Shown: piece by piece, positions 25,163 to 32,588 of the stretch
How positions within the stretch are numbered: the first letter of the stretch is position 1
Layout: every line of letters begins with the position of its first letter
Virus record (IMG/VR): IMGVR_UViG_3300025818_000031
Location: 1-44,632 of that record
Length of the DNA stretch: 44,632 nucleotides
Reading direction: 5' to 3' (one strand)
Source: a virus
Notes under the pieces: model-generated
The model's database searches: none
What the model was told of the DNA's origin: nothing
What the model saw: the letters and a program-made list of their open reading frames with translations, nothing else
Program-made: the position numbers and the translations under genes

Positions 25163-25649
25163 GATCTTCGACCAATGGGTCGAAAATCTTGATGCACCAA
25201 CAGAAGAAACATTCAATGCTTTTTGCAAAGATAATTACTCTGTTATTGAGTGTTATCTCTACGCCCGGTTTCTTGGCTATGGTGGCAGCATCTCCGGTTG
25301 TGATCTTTGGGTACAAAGTCAATATCCAAAGCCCGATCACCGTTCTGTGCTTTTGAATGAAATTGTTGAGATGCAGGAAGATATTCGTAAATTAAGAGAA
25401 GACGTTGATAACGGCATTGTTAAACGTGATGCAGGCGTGGCGCGTATTGCTTCCATGCAAAAAGAACTCCGTGGAACAATCGCTCAGGTAGAATTGTTTA
25501 CATCGACCAAAGATCGCAAAGGCCTGCTTATGGCTGGAGCTGATCGTGCTATTCGTGAATTGTTGACTATCTTTAAGGATGACCCAATTGAGGTCCCCCT
25601 TGAGGAAGCAGCAATGAGCGTATGGTCTCACATGCAACTTGAAGAGTAA
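25065..25649 (+). CDS. candidate terminase small subunit (194 aa)
   Basis: The GTG at 25065 has a Shine-Dalgarno site (GAGG, 7 nt upstream) inside the previous gene, giving a 98-nt overlap. The N-terminal 30 residues are basic (HKNVKPQHKGKSSVSRTKPEI). The body has a helical domain (CKDNYSVIECYLYARFLGYGG) and then a coiled-coil helix (EIVEMQEDIRKLREDVDNGIV). Size, helical plan and position two genes before the large terminase fit a small terminase. The assignment is by context, not by a recognised motif. Confidence 0.5.
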   Translation: MHKNVKPQHKGKSSVSRTKPEITHKPKELIDIEIFDQWVENLDAPTEETFNAFCKDNYSVIECYLYARFLGYGGSISGCDLWVQSQYPKPDHRSVLLNEIVEMQEDIRKLREDVDNGIVKRDAGVARIASMQKELRGTIAQVELFTSTKDRKGLLMAGADRAIRELLTIFKDDPIEVPLEEAAMSVWSHMQLEE

Positions 25650-25954
25650 TGAGCCAAACGCCTCAACAACCTCAATATGGAGAAAATATTGCAGGTAGAC
25701 TATTTGATGTTGCGCGTCAACTTCAAAAAAATCGCGAGCGGTTGTTTCATTTCCAACGGCCTAACCCTGTTGTTGACAAAGTTGCAGAAGGTCAAAATGT
25801 AATGAATGCCTTAATGGCAAGCAAACAAAATGAGCAAGAACAAAATGCCGCCCCAGCTCCTGGAGCACTTCAAGAAAAAGGAAGCGAAGAACGAGGACGG
25901 CAGCGAAATGTCGGACAAGCAAAAGCACAAAGCAGCCCTGGACAAGGCACGTAA
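25649..25954 (+). CDS. hypothetical protein (101 aa)
   Basis: Starts MSQTPQQPQYGENIAGRLFDV with a helical first half. The Gln/Ala/Gly-rich C-terminus overlaps the next gene in another frame by 110 nt. TAATG overlap with the upstream gene. Not recognised. The C-terminal half could be a readthrough of the overlapping gene. Confidence 0.5.
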   Translation: MSQTPQQPQYGENIAGRLFDVARQLQKNRERLFHFQRPNPVVDKVAEGQNVMNALMASKQNEQEQNAAPAPGALQEKGSEERGRQRNVGQAKAQSSPGQGT

Positions 25955-25997
25955 ATATAAAGAACAAAAAGGTAAAAAACCAACAGAAGAAAAATAA
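25845..25997 (+). CDS. small Lys/Glu-rich protein, 'MPPQLLEHFKKK' type (50 aa)
   Basis: MPPQLLEHFKKKEAKNEDG followed by an almost entirely Lys/Glu/Ala helix (KHKAALDKARKYKEQKGKK). Very short phage proteins starting MPP.LL..FK are familiar beside phage packaging genes, and their role is unknown. Its first 110 nt overlap the 101-aa gene. The unbroken charged helix argues that this frame is coding. Confidence 0.6.
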   Translation: MPPQLLEHFKKKEAKNEDGSEMSDKQKHKAALDKARKYKEQKGKKPTEEK

Positions 25998-26001
25998 GTT
26001 A

Positions 26002-26023
26002 GTATTCAGTAATCATTGAATAC
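26002..26023 (+). terminator. terminator-like hairpin before terminase gene
   Basis: GTATTCA/TGAATAC, 7 bp, 8-nt loop, followed by TTCTTGTTGT. It ends 8 nt before the terminase GTG, so it may act on translation of the terminase rather than as a terminator. Confidence 0.4.
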
Positions 26024-26031
26024 TTCTTGTT

Positions 26032-27558
26032 GTGCCTGCATATCAACATCTTGCATATCGGCGTAATGCACAAGCTGCTGCACGCAGGCAACAAATCAGG
26101 CCACAACGCAACCTTGAGTCTTTAAAAAAAGCTCGAGAAGACTTTGGCTTTTTCTGTGATTATGTAGCTGACAAACCACCAGCTTCACATCATAAAGAGT
26201 GGCATCGGCACTTTGTCACAAACGAAGATAGTTCTTGTCTATTAAAGATTGCTGGTCCCAATATTGATCTTCTTGCTCCACGGGGCTCAGCTAAATCCAC
26301 AATCCTGGGCTTGTTTACGGCATGGGCTATTGGTATCCATACTCAAGCCAAGAAACCACTACAGATTCTTTACCTCTCTTATACGGTTGATATTGCTCGA
26401 TCCAAGTCGGCAACCATCAAGCGAATTATCGAAAGCAAGCGATATCAAGAAGTCTTTCCTTCAGTACGTCTTCTGAAAAATGTAACCAGTAATGAGTACT
26501 GGTCAATTGACCACAAATTTGCTGGCATCGATGTAACCGGTGAAGAACAGTTCACACTCTGTGCAGCTGGTCTTAAAGGCTCCGTGACCTCCAAACGAAG
26601 CCAACTGATCATCATTGATGACGCCATCAAATCTGCTGCAGACATTGCGAACCCTGACATCAGAAAGATGATGCAGGAGAACTGGAATGCGGTGATTGCT
26701 CCCACCATGTTTGAAGGCGGACGAGCAATCTGTCTTGGTACCAGATTTCGTCATGATGACATTCACGCCACCACATTCAACGAGCAAAACAACTGGACGC
26801 AGATTGTTCTCTCTGCTTTGATCAACGATCCCAAAACAGGGGAGGAGATTTCGTACTGGCCTGAGATGTGGTCCGTTGATTACCTCAGGGAGAAGCGCCG
26901 GCAAGCACCGATTGCTTTCTCATTCCAGTACATGAATCAAATCGTCAGACAAAACGAGCTGTCGTTGGCACCAGAACTTCTTATCAAAGCGGAAATCGCA
27001 ACGGAGTTTGATGCGCTTGGTATTGGGGTTGACTTATCCGCTGGCACTAAAGAAAAAAATGATTACACCGTGATGGTTCTTGGTGGTCGCATTGGCGACC
27101 AGATACACATTATTGATTACCGTCGTATTCGCGTGATGGGTAATCTTGAAAAACTAGATGCCCTCAAAGAGCTTCTTAACGATTGGTCTGTTGTCGGCAA
27201 GGATGACAACGGTAATTATTTCCCTACTTATTCAACGTGTGACATCTGGAGTGAAGCGGTTCAGTACCAGGCTTCTCTTGAGGCTGACTTTAAACGTGTC
27301 TGTTTAAATAACGAAGGTCTCTACAACTTAATTTGGCATCCTGTCAAAGGATTCCGCGCTGATAAACTTGCACGCTTCCGTGGCATTATGGGCATGTTTG
27401 AAGACCGCAAAATTATCTTTAATCGTTTCCGTAATTTCACAACGTTATTCGATGAGTTGACTAACTTTGGTGTCAGCAGTCACGACGATTGCGTCGACGC
27501 CTTGGTCTGGCTTGTTACCGGTTTAGCACGCAAAGGTCAATTGCATCTTGATTACTGA
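26032..27558 (+). CDS. terminase large subunit (508 aa)
   Basis: The ATP-driven packaging motor and nuclease that fills the procapsid. The Walker A-like motif is LAPRGSAKST (residues 81-90), Walker B is LIIIDDAI (about 192-198), and the coupling region is GTRFRHDDIH. The RNase H-like nuclease has GVDLSAGTKEKNDYT (about 332) and HDDCVDALVW (about 484). The full length is typical. GTG start (MPAYQHLAYRRNAQ). An ATG start is not available nearby. It follows small packaging-type genes and precedes the portal, with three small genes between. Confidence 0.95.
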   Translation: MPAYQHLAYRRNAQAAARRQQIRPQRNLESLKKAREDFGFFCDYVADKPPASHHKEWHRHFVTNEDSSCLLKIAGPNIDLLAPRGSAKSTILGLFTAWAIGIHTQAKKPLQILYLSYTVDIARSKSATIKRIIESKRYQEVFPSVRLLKNVTSNEYWSIDHKFAGIDVTGEEQFTLCAAGLKGSVTSKRSQLIIIDDAIKSAADIANPDIRKMMQENWNAVIAPTMFEGGRAICLGTRFRHDDIHATTFNEQNNWTQIVLSALINDPKTGEEISYWPEMWSVDYLREKRRQAPIAFSFQYMNQIVRQNELSLAPELLIKAEIATEFDALGIGVDLSAGTKEKNDYTVMVLGGRIGDQIHIIDYRRIRVMGNLEKLDALKELLNDWSVVGKDDNGNYFPTYSTCDIWSEAVQYQASLEADFKRVCLNNEGLYNLIWHPVKGFRADKLARFRGIMGMFEDRKIIFNRFRNFTTLFDELTNFGVSSHDDCVDALVWLVTGLARKGQLHLDY

Positions 27559-27560
27559 TT

Positions 27561-27568
27561 TTAGAATA
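27561..27568 (+). promoter_or_regulatory. putative late promoter -10 motif
   Basis: TTAGAATA, 28 nt before the GTG at 27589. Same motif with the same middle base as at 37963. Confidence 0.35.
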
Positions 27569-27588
27569 AGAAAAAAAGCAGTATTTCA

Positions 27589-27882
27589 GTGGGACCCGAG
27601 TATTTAGCTATTGGTCTAAGTGCCATTATTTCTGCGGTCACAGGCGGATCGTGGGTAGCCAATAAGATTTTGAATCGTCAAACTGATCAGATTCAACAAG
27701 CCATGAGTTATACAAGTTCGCAAAAACGTCGTATTGATTTACTTGAAGATCAAATTAACCGCATGCCACTTGACTACGTCCTTAAGGTTGACTTCTTAAG
27801 GGAAATTCAAGAAATGCACGACAATTTTCGCGAAATCAACAATAAGCTTGATAAGCTTATGGAAAAGCTTTTGTCAAAATGA
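27589..27882 (+). CDS. membrane-anchored coiled-coil protein (97 aa)
   Basis: An N-terminal hydrophobic helix (EYLAIGLSAIISAVTGGSWVANK) is followed by a long coiled coil to the end (SSQKRRIDLLEDQINRM ... EINNKLDKLMEKLLSK). This plan is seen in holin-like, spanin-like and neck-associated small phage proteins. Without other lysis genes next to it I cannot choose. GTG start. ATGA overlap with the next gene. Confidence 0.6.
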   Translation: MGPEYLAIGLSAIISAVTGGSWVANKILNRQTDQIQQAMSYTSSQKRRIDLLEDQINRMPLDYVLKVDFLREIQEMHDNFREINNKLDKLMEKLLSK

Positions 27883-28061
27883 GTTACATTCTTGAAGTTC
27901 AAGAAGACGAAAACGGAGATTCGTATATTGTTCTTCCTGATGAAGTAATTGAAGAGCTGGGCTGGGAAGAAGGCGATGTACTTGAGTGGGATGTTCGTGG
28001 CTCTGGAATCATCCTGACAAAAGTAAATGACGCCAGCGGATATGAAGTCATAGAAGAGTAA
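27879..28061 (+). CDS. AbrB/MazE-like (SpoVT-AbrB fold) protein (60 aa)
   Basis: The pattern GDSYIVLPDEVIEELGWEEGDVLEWDVRG followed by IILTKV is the swapped-hairpin SpoVT/AbrB DNA-binding fold ('lP.e..eelgw..GD.l....'). It is acidic for a DNA-binding protein. Members in phage structural regions are known and may regulate late genes. The domain fills the whole protein. Confidence 0.75.
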   Translation: MSYILEVQEDENGDSYIVLPDEVIEELGWEEGDVLEWDVRGSGIILTKVNDASGYEVIEE

Positions 28062-28065
28062 AATA
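28058..28065 (+). promoter_or_regulatory. putative late promoter -10 motif
   Basis: GTAAAATA overlaps the upstream stop codon and lies 29 nt (from its second base) before the ATG at 28088. Confidence 0.3.
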
Positions 28066-28087
28066 AAAGGATTGAAGAGTGTAGGGC

Positions 28088-28417
28088 ATGTTTTACGCAG
28101 GCGAATCAAATGTCCCTGGCGCACCAGGTAACTTAATCGCGGGTGGCAATGTAAATTGGCAAATTAACCGATCCCCAGGTGCGCTTGGTGGGCGTTCCGG
28201 TGAACAGCTAAAGCGTTTATACGAAGGCGGAACTCAACAAAATCAACAGCTTAATGATGAGTTGATGAGGCGTGGCATTATGCCTGGTGGCCCACAGCTG
28301 CCTCTTGCGTATCAGCAATATGGCGGTCAAGTTCCTATGGGAAACGCCGGTTTTTTTGCGGGTCCTCAACTGGGCCAAACAATTCCAATGGGCTTTCAAA
28401 ATAAATACGTTTCTTGA
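28088..28417 (+). CDS. hypothetical Gly/Gln/Pro-rich protein (109 aa)
   Basis: Low-complexity Gly/Gln/Pro/Asn-rich sequence (ESNVPGAPGNLIAGGNVNW, GGPQLPLAYQQYGGQVPMG) around one helical segment (SGEQLKRLYEGGTQQNQQLND). Probably flexible and a virion component. Not recognised. Confidence 0.55.
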   Translation: MFYAGESNVPGAPGNLIAGGNVNWQINRSPGALGGRSGEQLKRLYEGGTQQNQQLNDELMRRGIMPGGPQLPLAYQQYGGQVPMGNAGFFAGPQLGQTIPMGFQNKYVS

Positions 28418-28451
28418 AACTGTTAACATTAAAGAATAAAGAACACGAGTA

Positions 28452-30740
28452 ATGGCAGACGCTAAAGCCCGGCTTCAAGAAATCATTAATGCATATCTGG
28501 ATAAAGACAGCGATATCGTTGTTGATACGGGCATTGTTGCGTCCCATATTGCTCAGATGAAACTCTTTGGCATTCGTCAAGGAGTTGAATTTTTTCCGTC
28601 ACAAGATAACTTCGGTGCACAACGCAAGGACTTTCTTGACCGTGTGTTGAAGTACAACAAGATGGATACACGTCTGGATTCCATCTGGGAATACTTTTTG
28701 TGTGATGGTAAAGGACTGTTTTATATCCGACCTACACAACAAAATTATCGCCTTTACTACTTTCGTGAGCATGAATATCGCACCTATTACAACGTTGATG
28801 GCGAGCTTGATGAAGTTGTAATCATCTACAGCTATAAAATACGCCGAGCCAACGGTTTTGGTGATCAGTTAACAACGACGAATTTAACCGGCAATCAAAG
28901 CACATATAGCCCCGGAGCAAAACGTTATATTCGACTGTCAATTAAAGCAAGGGAAATCGAAGAAACTCACTCCGATAGTGAAATTTCTTTTGAAATGCCC
29001 AACTACGCAATGCCTGGGCAAACAAAACAATTTAAAAACAGTTTAGGTTTTATTCCCTGCGTTGAGATTTTTAACAATCCCCAAGGCTTCTCGTTTGAAG
29101 GCGTTGGTGAATTCGATGCAATGGCGAATCATATTTGCACGCATGATGAATTAATGCGCACCATGCGCAAAAACATTACATTCTTTGGCAATCCGACTCT
29201 TCTTTCTTCCAGGCCAAAGACCGATCTTATGGAGTCGGGTGGTGACTCAGTTGTTCAGCGTCCATCTATTGCAGCGAATTCTGGTTTCACAAGTCCTTCT
29301 ACATTAAGCCGTTCGATGTTTAAGGCTGATCCAGTCAGTCGTAGCATTGATGGTCAGATACGGGTTCCACGCGTTATCGCAAACCTGGAGCCTAACGACC
29401 GCGTTGGTTACATTGTTCCAGATGCAATCACTGGTGACCAAAACGCATTTGCACGTCAGTATCGAGAAGAAATTCGCACAGCTCTTGGTGGTGTTGATGA
29501 GCTTTCCATCTCTGCTGGCGTAACTGCAACTGAGTACAAATCACTATTTGGACGTGTGGCAGCTACATCCAAGAAAAAAGCAAATGCTATTTACACCCAT
29601 GGCATTTGTCGTTGTCTTGAGTTAATCATTTACCAAGAAGAGCAGTTATTTAAGACAACACTTGCTTCTGCTGCCAAATTAGAAAAACCCCTGGATCTTG
29701 GCCCTAATGCTTCACCGGAAGAAGAAGCTGCTTATGAAGGAGCAATGAAGCAATACAACGATCAACTAAAAGAACTTATGATGGCCTGTGTGGAAACACA
29801 GCAAATTCCACCTAGTGTCATTGGTTTAATTCCAGATGGCGATGTAACAGTGTTATGGCGTTGGATGGGTCCTGTTTATGAGGATTCAACTCAAGATATC
29901 CTTAACAACTCCATTGTTGTCCGAAATTTACAGGAATTAGGTGTTGATAGCATTGAAGCATTGAAATACCTCTTCCCGTCCAAGACGGATGAGGAACGAG
30001 CCGAGATGTTATCTGGGTTCCCTTTCAGGATGGTAAACGAATTACAGGGTGCTTACTCTGCGTTTGCCAAGTTAGTGGGGGGCATGATGCAGACTCCCCA
30101 CCCGCAAGCACCGGATCTTCCGATGGCTGCGGACCCAAGATTGGATTTAACGCCATATCTGTATCGAACTTTAGAAGCTCTACAAAAGGAGATGAGTTAT
30201 GCAGGACGCTACCGTCCAATCGATCCCACAGACGAGCCAAGTCCCGGCAGCGGTGGCTCCAAGCAGCTACGTGGCTCCAGCTCCGACCAATTACCAGGCG
30301 GCGCCGAGCCAAGCTCCAGTGGCGTATCAGGTGGGTACCAGTTACCCCCAGGCAGTTCCGCAGGCGGCCCCCAGTTACCAATCAGCCCCTACGCAGTACG
30401 CCCCCCAATCCCAATCGGAGGCCAGCAGCAATCCATGGGAATCGGCGTTCAACAAGGTGGTGAACCTTCTGAGCGCACCAGTTCAATCCCCGTTCCAGGG
30501 TCAACCGTCAGCTCCGACTCCACAGTACGCACCAGCGAACTACGGCCAGCAACTCAGCAGCCCAGCTACGCAACAATCGGCGACGCAGACCTGGTCACCC
30601 AACCAGGCTTACTCGCCCAGCTCTTCCCAAACCTCCTCGATTCAATCCTTGGAGGACGTGGCCAATCTCCTGGAGTGGAGCCCGGAAACCCGCCACGTGG
30701 TAAACGCGTACGGGGTCGAAGCACCCGCAATTCTAAATAA
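28452..30740 (+). CDS. portal protein with long overlapping C-terminal extension (762 aa)
   Basis: The portal is the dodecameric ring through which DNA enters and leaves the head. Residues 1-580 look like a portal: a helical start (ARLQEIINAYLDKDSDIVV), a strand-rich region (GKGLFYIRPTQQNYRLYYFRE), a central stem region (DELMRTMRKNITFFGNPTLL) and acidic C-terminal helices. Position after the terminase and before an assembly protein and the capsid supports this. From residue 583 the sequence becomes Ser/Gly/Pro low complexity (PSPGSGGSKQLRGSSS), and its 542 nt also encode the start of the next gene in another frame. That tail may be non-essential readthrough. Confidence 0.8.
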   Translation: MADAKARLQEIINAYLDKDSDIVVDTGIVASHIAQMKLFGIRQGVEFFPSQDNFGAQRKDFLDRVLKYNKMDTRLDSIWEYFLCDGKGLFYIRPTQQNYRLYYFREHEYRTYYNVDGELDEVVIIYSYKIRRANGFGDQLTTTNLTGNQSTYSPGAKRYIRLSIKAREIEETHSDSEISFEMPNYAMPGQTKQFKNSLGFIPCVEIFNNPQGFSFEGVGEFDAMANHICTHDELMRTMRKNITFFGNPTLLSSRPKTDLMESGGDSVVQRPSIAANSGFTSPSTLSRSMFKADPVSRSIDGQIRVPRVIANLEPNDRVGYIVPDAITGDQNAFARQYREEIRTALGGVDELSISAGVTATEYKSLFGRVAATSKKKANAIYTHGICRCLELIIYQEEQLFKTTLASAAKLEKPLDLGPNASPEEEAAYEGAMKQYNDQLKELMMACVETQQIPPSVIGLIPDGDVTVLWRWMGPVYEDSTQDILNNSIVVRNLQELGVDSIEALKYLFPSKTDEERAEMLSGFPFRMVNELQGAYSAFAKLVGGMMQTPHPQAPDLPMAADPRLDLTPYLYRTLEALQKEMSYAGRYRPIDPTDEPSPGSGGSKQLRGSSSDQLPGGAEPSSSGVSGGYQLPPGSSAGGPQLPISPYAVRPPIPIGGQQQSMGIGVQQGGEPSERTSSIPVPGSTVSSDSTVRTSELRPATQQPSYATIGDADLVTQPGLLAQLFPNLLDSILGGRGQSPGVEPGNPPRGKRVRGRSTRNSK

Positions 30741-31164
30741 TTATGCTCTCCAGCTGGAAAGCATGCTGGATAGCGCCGTTGCTTGGGGCACCAAAGCCCA
30801 AGAAACGCTCGGCCGTTATGCAACGTTTGCAACCAACGAGCATCAAGAAAATCTGGCTTACAACGAAATTCTGACCAATCCTGATGTGCTCAGCGATTAC
30901 ACGCTGAAGTTCTTTGGTCCAGAAGGTCCGTACCCCGTGTACGAAAGCGAAGATCAACTTGAGACACGTGGTTATCCCACAGCTCCTGTTCAAGCTGCAC
31001 TTGGTCAGTTCCCTGCTCCTCCTGCTGCAGCAGCTCCCCAGCAACCTGAAAACTTCTGGGGGACCTTTAAGCAGCAAATGGACATGGATCCCAGTAATGC
31101 CTGGCGCCTCCTGAACCAAGCTCAGCCTCAAGTTGTTGCAAACAAACTCTTTGTGATGGAGTGA
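30199..31164 (+). CDS. putative capsid assembly (scaffold-like) protein (321 aa)
   Basis: The first 145 residues are Pro/Ala/Gln/Ser-rich (AAVAPSSYVAPAPTNYQAAPS), typical of flexible regions in phage assembly proteins. The C-terminal half is helical and acidic (QSLEDVANLLEWSPETRHV, QENLAYNEILTNPDVLSDYTL, ENFWGTFKQQMDMDPSNAWRL). Position between portal and capsid fits a scaffold. The ATG has a strong Shine-Dalgarno site (GGAG, 7 nt upstream). The first 542 nt overlap the portal gene, and in that stretch codons of this frame mostly end in G or C, suggesting this is the selected frame. Confidence 0.7.
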   Translation: MQDATVQSIPQTSQVPAAVAPSSYVAPAPTNYQAAPSQAPVAYQVGTSYPQAVPQAAPSYQSAPTQYAPQSQSEASSNPWESAFNKVVNLLSAPVQSPFQGQPSAPTPQYAPANYGQQLSSPATQQSATQTWSPNQAYSPSSSQTSSIQSLEDVANLLEWSPETRHVVNAYGVEAPAILNNYALQLESMLDSAVAWGTKAQETLGRYATFATNEHQENLAYNEILTNPDVLSDYTLKFFGPEGPYPVYESEDQLETRGYPTAPVQAALGQFPAPPAAAAPQQPENFWGTFKQQMDMDPSNAWRLLNQAQPQVVANKLFVME

Positions 31165-31168
31165 GGCC

Positions 31169-31654
31169 ATGCGTGGCGCTCTTAAATACGGTGTACCCAT
31201 CGCTGCCGGTTTAGGCGTTGGTGGGTATGCCCTTTCTCAAGGTGAAGATCCAGGATCTGCCGCACTTGCTGCTGGTGCCGGTTTACTTGGCGGCGCCGCA
31301 GGTTTATTGGGAGCACGTGGTCTTGCTGGAAAATATATGCCAGAAGACGTGCAAAATAAGCTCCTTAATGCTGCGGTAAAAAATCGAGAAGGTGGCATGC
31401 GGCAAGCTGCTCTTTTACAAGCTGCAGAAGCAGCGGGTAAAGTAAACCCTCGTTCTTTAGGCAAAGCTGCCGCTGCAGGTCTTGTTCCCGCCGCTGCTCT
31501 TACCGCTGGTCTCGGTGGTGTGGCACTTGGAGCGATTCCTGGTTCTATGGGTGTTCCAGGTTTTGTTCAAGGTGGAGCAGTTGACCCTGAATCTTACGGT
31601 TCTAGTAACTCTACCGGCGCTCTATACAAGACGCCGACAATGCAGTATGTGTAA
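31169..31654 (+). CDS. hydrophobic Gly/Ala-rich protein (161 aa)
   Basis: Two Gly/Ala/Leu-rich hydrophobic regions (GVPIAAGLGVGGYALSQG, AALAAGAGLLGGAAGLLGARG near 28-50, and AAAAGLVPAAALTAGLGGVAL near 100) separated by a helical segment. Same glycine-zipper design as the proteins at 19792-21328. It lies 4 nt after the assembly gene. Not recognised. Confidence 0.6.
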   Translation: MRGALKYGVPIAAGLGVGGYALSQGEDPGSAALAAGAGLLGGAAGLLGARGLAGKYMPEDVQNKLLNAAVKNREGGMRQAALLQAAEAAGKVNPRSLGKAAAAGLVPAAALTAGLGGVALGAIPGSMGVPGFVQGGAVDPESYGSSNSTGALYKTPTMQYV

Positions 31655-31688
31655 CTTTTAAGTTCACCGTCTGCTAAAATTTTTGTTA

Positions 31689-31711
31689 GATAAGACACAT
31701 GTGTCTTTATC
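31689..31711 (+). promoter_or_regulatory. near-perfect palindrome upstream of capsid gene
   Basis: A 23-nt inverted repeat (GATAA.GACACATGTGTC.TTATC) lies between the upstream stop and the capsid start. As RNA it forms a long hairpin followed by TTTC, so it could be a partial terminator, an RNase processing site setting capsid mRNA levels, or an operator. Confidence 0.4.
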
Positions 31712-31752
31712 TTTCACCCGATAAAAACACTGACACTGGAGGATAAACCAAG

Positions 31753-31764
31753 GTGTTTATTGAT
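31753..31764 (+). other. proposed first exon of the major capsid gene (4 codons)
   Basis: GTG TTT ATT GAT (MFID) lies 10 nt after a GGAGG Shine-Dalgarno site and is closed by an in-frame TAG two codons later unless spliced. Joining it to 32589 gives MFID-NDFPKILGAELYRP. A splice 4 nt later on both sides keeps the frame and gives MFIDSYFP instead. I could not find a convincing internal guide pairing to decide. Confidence 0.5.
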
Positions 31765-32588
31765 AGCTAGTTCAGATCCTGGTAGGTATGACCTTTCAAG
31801 ATTTGGTAAATAGCTCCGTGATTGCAATCAAACTTTTCGGCAATCTTTCGATACGACAGACCAGCCTCTTTTAAAGCTTTGATTTGAATCACGTCATCCG
31901 AAGAAAACTTCCTTAAAGACTTCTTCGGTTTTCCTTTACTGGCAAAACCATTGTTCTTGTAACAACCCGTTGCCCAGGCCCTTGTTAAATTTTCTTGTTT
32001 GGTAACGATCTCAAGATTTTCAAGTCGATTATTTCTCTTGTCATTATCTTTGTGATCAACTTGCAGGGAAAAGTTACTGGTTCCATGAGAACGCAGATCT
32101 AATCCCAAAAAAGCAACAGCCATCAAGACATGAAGATGAAAACGTTTTCTCTTTCCATTAACAAGAACTGAAATACGGTCATAAACACTGGTGGAACGAA
32201 TAAGGATCTCTTGAAAATATTCTTGATTATCGGGATCAAGTCGTTTTTCAAAAGCTTTTCCCTCTTCCGTTAAGTAAAGATTACCAAATCCAGGAACAAG
32301 CTTTGGTTCCATGTTGTTCATAAACAAGTTTCCAAAGCATAACATACCTCAACTGAACGCTCAACGTTGTCACCCCACCGAGCAATCGATGGGTGCAAAC
32401 CGGATGAATTCAGGGAAGCCCTAACGTAAAGACGAGGGTAATCCTGAGCCAAGCCAATCAAGCGTGGTTGGAAGGTGCAGAGACTACTGGGTGTAACACG
32501 ACCTTGTTACGTAATACCAGATTTAGCGTCCGGCATCCCACAGGGATGAAGAGATAGTCCACCCCTCTAAGAGACTAGAGACCAGGAG
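31765..32588 (+). ncRNA. group I intron in the major capsid gene, carrying an antisense HNH gene
   Basis: The catalytic core is clear in the 3' part: P/P4 region GAATTCAGGGAAGCCC (32405), Q element AATCCTGAGCCAAGCC (32440), R element GGTGCAGAGACTA (32474-32486), P8 CATCCC-ACA-GGGATG (32534-32548) and S element AAGAGATAGTCC (32549-32560). P7 pairs GACTA with TAGTC. P9-like CTCTA/TAGAG follows. The intron ends in G. The 5' part, before the core, is occupied by an HNH endonuclease gene on the opposite strand. Boundaries are inferred from reading frame and may be off by a few bases. Confidence 0.85.
31767..32321 (-). CDS. HNH homing endonuclease, antisense within the capsid-gene intron
   Basis: The HNH core is LQVDHKDNDKRNNRLENLEIVTKQENLTRAW (about residues 85-115), the HNH_3 type of intron endonucleases. 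The C-terminal module has a basic linker (KGKPKKSLRKFSSDDVIQIK) and an HTH (GLSYRKIAEKFDCNHGAIYQILKGHTYQ). It should cut intronless capsid genes and spread the intron. Its TAG stop lies within the first bases of the intron. The start is uncertain: ATG at 32321 (used here), 32345 or 32312. It is transcribed against all flanking late genes, so it needs its own promoter, and none is obvious. Confidence 0.85.
   Translation of the reverse strand: MNNMEPKLVPGFGNLYLTEEGKAFEKRLDPDNQEYFQEILIRSTSVYDRISVLVNGKRKRFHLHVLMAVAFLGLDLRSHGTSNFSLQVDHKDNDKRNNRLENLEIVTKQENLTRAWATGCYKNNGFASKGKPKKSLRKFSSDDVIQIKALKEAGLSYRKIAEKFDCNHGAIYQILKGHTYQDLN

Noticed and set aside
30025-30381. A 118-codon minus-strand frame
   Set aside because: Antisense to the GC-rich portal/assembly overlap. 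It has no start context and a random-like Arg/His/Ser composition.
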